Assembly: GCA_963575745.1 (NCBI GenBank)
Contig: CAUYUJ010009835.1
Span: forward strand, 41,001-105,000
Source: Prorocentrum cordatum
Taxonomy: Eukaryota; Sar; Dinophyceae; Prorocentrales; Prorocentraceae
Direction of reading: 5' to 3'
DNA length: 64,000 nt
How positions within the stretch are numbered: position 1 is the stretch's first letter; each line of letters opens with the position of its first letter. A model generated the notes under the pieces. The model searched no databases and was not told the DNA's origin. It was given only the letters and a program-made list of their open reading frames with translations. A program made the position numbers and the translations under genes. This document shows, one piece after another, positions 31,901-43,400 of this stretch.

Positions 31901-34900
31901 GCGCCCCAGCGTCGCGCACCTTGAGTCTGGATTGGTTCCCAGTAGCTGCCCATCCGAAGACGATCGCTGAATATGCTGAGACTCGGGTACTACTCATGTG
32001 TTGGGAGGGCGGGTGAGAGTGAGCCAATCAGTTTGCGTCTGGGAGAGGTGTCTTGACCCCTCTCCTGCGTCTGGACAGGGCGGGTGCTATGTGTCAGAGG
32101 GTTCCTTTGGGCCCAACATGGCTTCAAAAATGGGCGCAAGATGGGCCGAAGTGGACTACCGTGGCTCCCTACACGTCTCTGGGAGCATGTACGATGCCTC
32201 CAAGACTACTCCAAAGAGCTGCGAAGCCTCCCAAGGATGCCCCCAAAATATGCACCCGATCAATACGCTCAAATCCTGCATAACCTTAGGTTCTCATTCC
32301 ACAATTTGAAGTTCCTCGCATTTTCGCTTATGATAGGCTTCTGTGGCCTCAGGATGACCCCAAGATCGCCCGAAAGAGCCCCAAGAGAGAGGCCCAGCAG
32401 AGCCCCCACGAGGACCCCGAGGGCCTCCAAAACGCAAAGAGCTTCCCAAGAGGATCCCTAGAGGCGAGTTGCTGGCTCCGACGAGGCGCAGCTACTCGAC
32501 TCCGTCGACTCTGCCCAAGATGGCCTCAAGGGGACCCCCAGTGCCCCCAAGAGGGCACCAAGAGAACCTCGCGAGAGACCAGCTTGCCTCCCAGAACGCT
32601 CGAAGAGAGCGTCAAGATGGCAATCAGAAGCGAAAGCATTCATGGTCCACTCCTGTCTGTTTCGCGCCTCTCCGCCGTTGCGGAAGACTGAGGGGTCAAT
32701 CATGGAGGCATCAGGCACGGGATCTGTCGACCCCAATCTCCGACTTCGTTGGGCTTCCAAGCGGAGCGAACATTTGGGGCCCAATTCGGAGATATGCGAT
32801 AGGGAGGCGTCCGTCCTCAACAGGGAAGCGTTTGAATAGCCACCTGTGGGTGCATTCCCGCGTCTCCCCTCCTGTTCTGAGCGGCCTGACTTTTAGCGGA
32901 AAACTCGGGGGCTGGGGGCGAGAAATCGCCTGCGAGCATCCAGGGCGCCCCTTCAGGAGGCCCTTCAGCGTCCGCGGTGGACAAACCTGCCTTTAGTAAA
33001 CCTCCATTTAGTGAAAGCGGCCTAGGACCGAAACCGACGGACCTGGACCCGCAAAAATGACGGCCGCGACGCCCTCTCGCGAACCGAAAACGGCCAATCT
33101 GCTAACCGACGCGTCAGGGTAGGAGGTCGGTCAACCTCCGACAGCAAGGTGAAGAAGACACGGGCGGGGTGCAAGCACGTGACAGGGCGGCTGCCCCACC
33201 CCCCTCCTTGTTCGCCGATGGCATCCAGGATGGCCCAAAGAGCGTCGACACCACACTGTGCCCTTCAGCTTCTACACAAATATAGGGGGGCTTGAAAGTA
33301 ATGCGGCGACTGTCTCCTCCCCCCCGCTGAGGCTGCGCTCTCCCCCCTTCCTCCCCCTCATTGTTAATTCAAGCTCCGCGCGGCCCGCTTAGCTTCGACC
33401 GGAAGAGGTGCGCTCTCGACCCGCGAACCAAAAACTGTCTCCTCCCTCCCCGTCTGTTTGTGCCACTGCATGCCCCCGTACTTCCTTGGTCCAGGCTGCA
33501 CTCATGGGGGTCACTACTGAATGGGCCAGTGGGGATCCGCGAAGCGGCTAGAATGTCCCCCACGCCCCCACGAAAAAAACGTCGTGCCTCGTTCACGGCG
33601 CGAGGGGTCTGGCTTTCGCGCCATGACTCGGCCCTCCAGCGGCAGCTCGGGACTATTACCACTCTCGGCAAGGCGCAGATCCTGCAAACCATCCCGAGAC
33701 GAGAGAAAGCTTCAACAACTGCAGAAGAAAGCAGAAAACGTCCAGGACGGAAACCACAAGGAGGGCGTCTGGGAGCCCGCCGTCCGCTCCCCACCCGCCA
33801 GCGCGGCGACAGAGCCGGTGGGCGCCTGCACCTTTCGGTACCAGGCCTTGTGGTCCTCGTCGTCGATCTTGAGCGCCGCCTCGGCCGCCTCGGTCGGCGA
33901 AACGAGTCGTCGTCGTTGTTGTCGTCGTTGCCGTCGTCGTCGTCGTCGCTGGCGGCGGCGGTGGCGGCAGCGTCGACGACATCGCAGTCGTCCCCCTCCT
34001 CCCTCCTCCTCCCTCCTCCCCCCTCCATCCTCCATCGAAGAAAGAGGCTCGAACGAAGAAGGGGAAGAAACAAGGACTCGTGTCTTTTTTGTTTCAAATC
34101 TGGTCGATATCGTGGAGTTCAGCATGCAACCTCGCAGAAGCCCCTACCGACCGCCTGCCTCGCTGGCATCGGGACTCTGAGTGGCGTAGCCGTCTGCTCG
34201 CAACATCATATTGAAGCATACCCTGCCCTCGTTCAAGATCCACTGCTCAAGAAACAAACCGCGAGAAGGGGGTGGAGGAGGAGGAAGAAGAGGAGGAGCA
34301 GGAGGAAGCGGGGAGGCGAGGGGAGGAGGAGGACGACGACGAAGAAAACGACGGCGAGTAACGACAGCGGCGGCGGCGGCGACGACGAAAGTCGACGACA
34401 ACGACAACGACGACAACGACGACGAGGACGAGGACGAGGACGACATTGACGACGATGACGACGGCGGCGACGGCGACGGCGACGGCGGCGGCGAAGACCA
34501 GCGGTGGGTGCACAGGGGCGGGAGGGGTCCGCCGCCTCGAGAGCCGTTTGGAAGAGCTCCAGCCTCAGGGCCGCCTGCGCCTCGGTCGTGCGCTCCTCCT
34601 TCTTCTCCTCCTCCTCCTCTTCCTCCTCCTCCTCCTTGTCCTCCGCCTTGTCTTCCTCCTTCTCCTCCTCCTCCTCCTCCTCCTCGTCATCCTTCTCCTC
34701 CTCCTCTTCCTCCTCCTTGTCCTCCTGGGTCATGCATTCCTCCTCCCCCTCCCCCTCCCCCTCTCCTCCTCCTCCTCCTCCTCCTCCTCCACCTCCTCCT
34801 CCCCGCATTATCCTTCGCTTCTCTCTTCGCCTCCGCCGTTCATACTCCGCACGGATGTCCTTTTCCTTCTCCTCCTCCTCCTCCTCCTCCTCCTGCTCCT

Positions 34901-34951
34901 CCTCCTTATCATCATCATCAGCATCATCATCATCATCATCATCACCACCAC

Positions 34952-35026
<75 letters not shown>

Positions 35027-37405
35027 CATCAGAATCAACATAAACAGCATCATCAGCATCAGGATCATACTCACCATCATGATCAGCATGATCATCATCA
35101 TCATCATGATCATCAGCATCATCATCATCATCATCATCATTAGCAGCATCATCATAATCACCGCCACCACCAACAACAACACTTACTACCACCACCACCA
35201 TCAAGTGATCAGCATGATCATCATCATCATCATCCTCAGCAGCAGAATGATCATCACCACCACCACCATCCTCACTAGCAGCATCATGATGATCATCATC
35301 AGCAGCATCATCAGAATCATCACCATCGTCATACTCATATTCATCATCACCATCACGATCAATATCACCATCAGCATCAACATCAGCATCATCTGCATCA
35401 CCATCATCACCATCACAATCAGCATCACCATCAGCATCAACATCAGCATCATCAGCGTCACCATCAGCATATTCATCTTCAGCATCACCATCATCATCAT
35501 CACCATCAGCATCATCAGCAGCATCAGCATCGTCCACGTCGTCATCGCCATCACCAGCGACACCTGCATCACCAACCACCATCATCGTCAGCAGCAACCG
35601 CATCAACACCATCCCATCACCATCACGTCATCCCCATCCTGCCCATCCTCATCTTCCGTCATTCCTCTACATCGCTCCCCTCCTCTTCCTGCTCCTTCTC
35701 CTCCTGATCATCATCACCGTCCTCATCATCATCATCATCATCATCATCATCAGCATCATCATCATCATCATCGTCATCATCATCAGCCGCATCACCATCA
35801 TCGCCATCATCATCAGCATCATTATCATCATCAGCATCACCATCACAATCATCAGAAGCAACATCATCAGCGTCACCATCAGCATCAGCAACATCATCAT
35901 CAGCAGCATCATCGGCATCACCATCGCCGCCAGATCAGCATCAGTAGCAGCAACATCATCATCACCATCACCATCATCATCACCATCAACATACCATGCA
36001 TAATCGTCATCATCCTCAACAACAGCATCATCATAACCGTCATCGGCATCACCATCATCATCGTCATCATCATCATCAACATCATCATCAGTATAATCAG
36101 AATCCGTCTCCCTCCGCCGCCGCGGCGGGCGAGCGCGGGCGGAGGCCCGCCTTGTTCTTAAGGCACGCGAGCTGCTCGTCCTGCGGGCGGGCAGCCGCGA
36201 CAGGCCAGGCTGGGACGGCATCCTCCTCCTCCCGCCCTCCCTCCTCCTCCTCTTCCTCCTCCTCCTCCTCATTCTCCTCCGTCTCCTCCTCCTCCTCCTC
36301 CACATAGTTCTCCTCCTGCTCCCTGCACCGTGCTCCATCTTCCCTCCTCCCTCCTCCCTCTCCCCCCTCCCTGCTCCCTCCTCCCTCCTCCCTCCTGCCT
36401 CCTACCTCCTCCCGCATTCCCCCTCATCCTCTCTCATTCCTCCTCCCTCCTCCCTGCTCCCATCTCCCTCCTCCCTGCTCCATCCCTCCTTTTCCCCCTC
36501 CTCCCTCCCCCCTCTGCTCTCCTCCCTCCTCCTCCCTCCTCCCTTATCCCTCCCTCCTCCTCCTCCTCCTCCTCCGCCCTCCCCTCCTGCTCCTCCCCCT
36601 CCTCGTCTTCCTCCTCTTGCCCCCGGCTCCCTGCTCCCTGCTCCCCTGCTCCCCTCCTCCCTCCCCCTCCCTCCCCCCCTCCCCCCTCCCCCCTCCCCCC
36701 CCTCCCTCCCCTCCCTCCCTCCCTCCCTCCCTCCCTCCCTCCCTCCCTCCCTCCCTCCCTCCCTCCCTCCCTCCCTCCCTCCCTCCCTCCCTCCTCCTCC
36801 CTCTCCTCCTCCTCTCTCCTCCTCCCCTCCTCTCCTCCTCCTCCTCCTCCTCCTCCTCCTCCTCGTCCTCCCCGTCCTCCTCGTCCTTCTCCTCCTCCTC
36901 CTCCTCCTCCTCCTCCTCCTCCTCCTCCTCCTCCTCCTCCTCCTCCTCCTCCTCCTCCTCCTCCTATTTCTCCTCCTCTTAGTTATCCTCCTCTTATTTC
37001 TCCTCCTCTTCTTCCTCCTCCTCCTCCTGCTCCTCCTCCTCCTCCTCCTCCTCCTGACCCGCCTCCTCCTCATCCTCCTCTTCCTCCTCCTCCTTCTCCA
37101 CCTACCTTCTCCTCTCTCCTCCTCATCCATCCCTCCTCCTCACCTCTGCCTCCACATCCTCTTCCTGCTCTCCCTCCCCCACCTCCACATCCACCCCCAC
37201 CTCACCTTCTTCATCATCACCATCTCCACCAGCATGCATAGATATCATCATCACCATCCCTCACCATGCCTCTTCCTCCTTCTCATCCTCCTCCTCCTCA
37301 TCTTTTTCTGATTCCTCACCCTTTCTCCTCGGCCTCCCCCTGCTAACCCCGCTCCTCGTTCTCCGCCCTCTTCCTCCTCCTCCTCCTCCTCCTCCTCCTC
37401 CTCCT

Positions 37406-37436
<31 letters not shown>

Positions 37437-40400
37437 TCCCCCCTCCTCCTCCTCCTCCTCCTCCTCCTCCTCCTCCCTCCTCCTCCTCCTCCTCCTCCTC
37501 CTCCTCCTCCTCCTCCTCCTCCTCCTCCTCCCCCTCCCCCTCCCCCTCCCCTCCCCCTCCTCCTTCTCCTCCTCCTCCTCCATCATCCCTCGACCTTATG
37601 GATAACTCATCCCTGTCGCACCCCGAGACGGGTCGGTAGGGCGGGCTGTGCGTTTCGCCTGAGACTTCCGCACCATGTATTATCCTGGAGCTTGAACTTT
37701 GCAAAACTTCACGAATGGAGGGCGGGTCGTATTCAAAATGTGGTTCTTGCCCGCGCCGCGCACACATTCGTCTTCAATTAGCCTGGCGAAAGACTCAACC
37801 ATATGCAGTTGTGAGTGCCGTCGTTGTTAGTATCGCCTTCGGCGGATCTCCTTATCGGGCCAGAAACCGCGTGAAGGGTGTGCCAAAATGGGGGGGGGCC
37901 GCCATGCGGGCGCTGCCACTGGGGCCTTCGGTACAGCCCCCTTTATGGGGCCACAAAACGCGTGAGGGGTGTGCCGAATTGGGGTGGCGCCGCCATGCGG
38001 GCGCTGCCACTGAGGCCTTCGGTGAAGCTCCCTATGGGGCCACGAAACGTGAGGGGTGTGCCAAAATAGGGCGGCGCCGCCATGCGAACTGGACCTTAGA
38101 CGGACCTCCATATGGGGCCACGAAACGTGTGTGGGGTATGCGAAACTGGGGCGGCGCCGCCATGCGGACTGCGCCACTGGGACCTTAGGTGGAGCTCCCT
38201 ATGGGGCCACGAATCGCGCGTGTGCCAAAATGGGGCGCCGCCGCCATGCGAACTGCACCATTGGGACCTTAGGTGAAGCCCCCTTATGGAGCCAAGAAGC
38301 GTGTGAGGGGTATACCGAAATGGGGCGGCGCCGCCATGCGAACTGCGCCACTGGGACCGTAGGTGGAGCTCCTTCTGGTGCCACGAAGCGTGTGAGGGAT
38401 GTGCCAAAACGGGCCGGCGCCGCCATGCGGACTGCACCACTGGGACCTTAGATAAAACCTCCCTGTGCGGCCACGAAGCGTGTGAGGGGTGTGCCGAATT
38501 GGGGTGGCGCCGCCATGCGAACTGCGCCGCTGGGACCTTTAGGTGGAACTCCCTATGGGGCCACGCAACGTGTGAGGCGTGTGCCAAAATGGGGCGGCGC
38601 CGCCGTGCGAACTGCGCCACTGGGACATCAGATGGACCTCCCTATGGGGGCCACGCAGCGTGTGAGGTGTGTGCCGAATTGGGGCGTGCCAAAATGAGGC
38701 GGCGCCGCCATGCGAACTGCGCCACTGGGACCTTAGGTGGAGCTTCCTATGGGGCCACAAAACGTGTGAGGTGTGTGCCAAAAAACGGGGCGGCGCCGCC
38801 ATGCGAACTGCACCAGCGGGGCCTTAGGTGGAGCTCCCTGTGGGGGCACGAGAGATGTGAGGTGTGTACCGAAATTGGGCGGCGCCATCATGCGAACTGC
38901 GCCACTGGGACCTTAGGTGGAGCTCCCTATGGGGCCACGAAACGTGTGAGGTGTGTGCCAAAATGGGGCGGCGCCGCCATGGGAACTGCGCAAATGCCAT
39001 CTAATGTCCCATTTGAAATGGGACATTAGATGAAGCTCCCTATGGGGCCACGAAGCGGGTGAGCGATGTGTCCGGAATTGGGGCGGCGCCGCCATGCAAA
39101 CTGCACCACTGAGACCTTAGGTGGAGCTCCCTATGGGGCCACGAAGCGTGTGAGGTGTGCCAAAATAGGGCGGCGCCGCCATGCGAACTGCGTCACTAGG
39201 ACATCAGATGGATCTCCCTATGGGGCCACGAAGCGTATGAGGTGTGTGCCGAAGCTGATGGCGATGATGGTGGCGATGATGAGGACGATGATGGTGGTGA
39301 TGAGGATGGTGAGAATGACGATGATGATGACGACGACGATGATGCTGCTGATGCTGATGATGATGGTAATGATGGGAGGAGGGAGGAGGAGGCGGAGAAG
39401 AGAAGAGAGCAACGCGAGGACCGTCTCTTCAAAACGAGGACCCAACACCACAGGAGGATTGGGACAAATGCAAAAAAACTGATGGAGAGCGGCCCGTTTT
39501 CAACATGTGGCTCTCGCCTCAACGCCGCACACATGTGTCTTAAACAATGCAAGAGATGTACGGATGGAAGGCGACCGGTTTTGAACATATGGCTCTCCCC
39601 TTAGCACTGCGCAGATTCGTTCTAAATGTTCGCAAGAGTTGCACGGATGGAAAGCGGTTCCTTTTAATCATGTGGTTCTCGCCTCAGCGCCGCGCACATT
39701 CCTTTTCAGAGTTTATAACAGTTTCGAAGATTCGCATGGCTGGCGTCCTCTAGAATGTGTGTTGGCACGGTTTAGGATTGTCAGGGCGTGACAGTGCCGT
39801 TGATTTGCGGTGTCGACGTTCCAATTTAGGATCGTCAGGTCGCAACAATAACTTTCATTCGCGGCGTTGAAATCGCAGGAGCTGTGCCCTGGCACAGTTG
39901 TCTTCCAACCGGGCTCTCCCATGAAAAGCGAGATTGGAAGGAGGGCGTATTGCAACATCGTGGAGGAGTCTTGGGCTTATACTGGTCCTCCTCCTTCCTC
40001 CTCCTCCTCCTCCTTCCTCCTTCCTCCTCCTCCTCCTCCTCCTCCTCCTCCTCTTCCTCCTCTCCTCCTCCTCCTCCTCCTCCTCCTCTCCTCCTCCTCC
40101 TCCTCCTCCTCCTCCTCCTCCTCCTCCTCCTCCTCCTCTCCTCCTCCTCCTCCTCCTCCTCCTCCTCCTCCTCCTCCTCCTCCTCCTCCTCCTCCTCCTC
40201 CTCCTCCTCCTCCTCCTCCTCCTCCTCCTCCTCCTCCTCCTCCTCCTCCTCCTCCTCCTCCTCCTCCTCCTCCTCCTCTCCTCCTCCTCCTCCTCCTCCT
40301 CCTCCCTCCTCCCCTCCTCCTCCTCCTCCCTCCTCCTCCTCCTCCTCCTCCTCCTCCTATCCCTCCTCCTCCTCCTCCTCCTCCTCCTCCTCCTCTCCTC

Positions 40401-43400
40401 CTCCTCCTCCTCCTCCTCCTCCTCTTATTTCTCCTCCTCATCATGCCCCCACTCCTCTCCTTCCCCCCCCCGTGCTCCCCTTGCTCCTTGCTCCCCGCTC
40501 CGCGCCCGCTCCCCGCATGCCCCCCTGCCGCTCCGCCCACCCCTCCTCTGCCTCCTCCTTCGCGCCCCCCCCCACGACCCCCTCCTCCTCTCCTCCTCCT
40601 CCTCCTCCTGCTCCTCCTCCTCCTCTCCTCCTCCTCTCCTCCTCCTCCTCCTCCTCCTCCTCCTCCTCCTCCTCCTCCTCCTCCTCCTCCTCCTCCCCTC
40701 CTCCTCCTCCTCCTCCTCCTCCTCCTCCTCCTCCTCCTCCTCCCCTCCCCCTCCCCCTCCCCCTCCCCTCCCCTCCCCCTCCCCTCCCCCCTCCCCCTCC
40801 CCCTCCCCTCCTCCTCCTCCTCCTCCTCCTCCATCATATGCAGTTGTGAGTTCCCTCGTGGCGACCGGTCCCCTCCGTCGTGCCGTCGCCTCGTCGTCGC
40901 CGCTCGTCCCCGAGGACTGGGGCCCCGCGTGCTCGGCTCGATCCTCCGTGCCGCCCTCGGCTCGGCCGATCGTGTCCGCGGCTCGGCACGGTCGAGAAGG
41001 ATAAGGCCTTCTCAGAAGCCCTCGCGCCTTCTCCGGGGAAGGCTCAGAAAACTTCTCAGAAAGCCGGGGGACTTCCGAGCCTTCTGAGAAGGCCCGCCCC
41101 TGCTCGCGTCCCCCCCTCGCTCGCCGCCCGACCAGGGCGGCGCCATCGACCGAGCGGGGCCGCGGACAGCAACCCTCGAGGCGCGGGGCTGTGCGTATGA
41201 TGTGCAAGAGTGGACTTAAGGCACGTCCCGCCCTGTCGGCCCCTGCTAGTGCCTATGAGTGTCCCTACTAGCGCCTCTTAGCACCTTTTGGCGCTTAGTG
41301 TCTACTAGCCCCTACGTTCTAGCGACCACCCACCAGCAGGAAGAAAGGCTACTGCCCGGGGAAAACAACAGCTCTATGCTTACAGTGACCCTCACGCACA
41401 GCACACCTGAGCGGAGGGGGGCCCGGCGCGTGGCCGCCACCCGGCCTGCAGCCACTTGCGCTCGTTCCGCAGGTGCGCCTCCACCCGCCACTTGCGCAGC
41501 TCCTCTCCGCGCCGAGCGGCGGGCAGCGGGCGGGGCGAGTCCAAGACTACGACGGGCGTCTTCTGGCAACGTGGATTTTGGGCCTCTGAGGCCGTTCTGG
41601 GGCCCCGAGGCCGTGAGAAAGCGAGCCGCGGCGCAAGGCCAGTCCCGGGATAGGGTCGAGAGCTCCAGGGTCGCACGCCTGCAGCTTGAGGAACCCACGA
41701 ACCTGGCAAGGAAACTATTACGTAGGATACAGTGGAGGCCCGACCACAAGAAGACTTCCACAAGAAAACAAACCCTGAGACCCGAGGACATCCATTAACC
41801 CTGTAGCGTGGGAAACGTCACGCCTTCTACAGCAAAACCATCGAGACCCAAGAAACCCAGGGCACCCTGGAGGCAAGCAGGGTGTTTTGGCATGGGCCTC
41901 CACTGTAATCTGCTGACAAGCTTCTCTGGGGACGCCTCCATCTGTGAGGATGTCTCAGACGAGAGCCAAGCTCTTGAAGGACCATCGAAGTCGGGAGCTC
42001 ACTGAACATCTCATCGGATATCGAGGCGAAACGCCCTCCCCCCAAACACCATGTTGGAGATCGTGTGCCACGGAGAGGACACGCGTGACCAGCTCTTCCG
42101 TGAGCCTCCAAATTTGGGATTCGGAAGTGGGGGGGGGCGTCTGCGTCGTCGGAAGGGGCGTTTGCAGGACTCGCGTGACCGCATTTTTGTTGGGGGGCCT
42201 CCGCATTTGGGAATCGGAAGTGGGGGGGACGTCTGCGTCGTGGGAAGGGGCGTTTGCGTTGTCGTCGCTCGTCGGCAGGCGAGACGCCCGCCCCCTCCCA
42301 CCATGTTCGATGTCCGTCGCAGGATCTCCAACGTCTGAGTTGTCTGAGAACGTCTCAGGCGAAAGCTTCACTTTTGAAAACCAGTGTCGCTCCAACAAAC
42401 CCGCCAACATCCCCATTGCGTGAGGATGTTTCAAGCGAAACGCCCCTCCCCTCCCCCCCCAAACACACACACACACACACTTTTGCGCCGGCGGCTGGGC
42501 AGAGGGTGACTGCTCCGGCGATCGGGCATCAGGGGGCGCACTGGATGCAAATTCAGGCCGCGATGCACAAGGGAAGAGGAGGAGGCCCCGGCGCGACGGG
42601 AAGAGGGGAAGCCGGGCCCGCTTCAGACACACACACACACACCATGTCCGATACGTGACGCCCGACCATTAAAGTCTCATTTGTCTGAGGATGTCTCAGG
42701 CGCAAGCTTCACTTATGAGAACCAACGCCGCTCCAACAAATCCCCCAGCATCCCAATTGTGTGAGGATGTCTCAGGCGACACGCCCCCCCACACCACGTT
42801 GGATATCCGACGCCCGATCTCCAACATCGCATTTGTTTCTTCTGAGGATGCCTCAGGCGAAAACCTCACTTTGAGAACCAACGTCGCTGCAACAACTCCT
42901 TTCACATTTTTTGTGTGAGGAGGTCTCAGTGGAAACGCCCCTGGCGACACCATGTTGGATACCCGACGCCCGATCTCAGCATCTAAACTTTATGAGGATG
43001 CCTCACAAGAAACCACATTTTGAAGGACCGGCGTCGCTCGCAACATGCCCATTGCGTGCGAATGTCTCAGCGGCAACTCTTCCTCACCCTGCTCGTCACC
43101 CCTCTGGTCTAAAACCAAAGGCCCGATGACAAAGAGAACCCTGGGAACAAACCCACGGGGAAGAGCACAGCGTCGGAGCTCTGGGCGTGGAGGCAGTCGG
43201 AGGACGCCAACTGTCCACACGCACCGGCCCTGGTGATGCCCGTACCAGGCCCCCGGGACCGCTGGACACGCCCCTTTGGCTTGGCTGGGGAGGCACACTC
43301 CCACAGGGTGCGATGACCGATGCGGCCAGCCGAAGTTGCGTACACGTGCAGGAGAAAGGCGGCGCCATGGGAGACAGCCTTCTGGAGGTCGGACAGGAGT

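Larger units (their letters stand above)
25930..33825 (-). other. TPR gene intron, 7.9 kb
   Basis: GC-AG intron inferred from the flanking exons. It contains a (CAT/CAC)n tract, composite element copy 2, a 21-bp minisatellite, a CCT tract, a three-copy repeat and CCAAGA cluster C. Sequence at 26050-26640, 28300-28950 and 32610-33810 shows nothing recognisable. Confidence 0.6.
36181..41445 (-). other. TPR gene intron, 5.3 kb
   Basis: GC-AG intron. It contains CCT tracts, the 90-bp array, composite element copy 3 and a small TIR element, all listed separately. Confidence 0.6.

Noticed and set aside
34233-36161. Long Asp-rich, Ile-rich and His-rich frames
   Set aside because: Produced by (CAT)n and (CCT)n triplet repeats. 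Only the 45-base TPR exon inside is accepted.
37878-39029. Repeat protein encoded by the 90-bp satellite
   Set aside because: Units of 80, 105 and 115 bases shift the frame, and stops appear without pattern.
39867-41087. Poly-Pro/Leu/Ser frames of 300-400 codons
   Set aside because: Translation of (CCT)n in three frames; no non-repetitive coding part.
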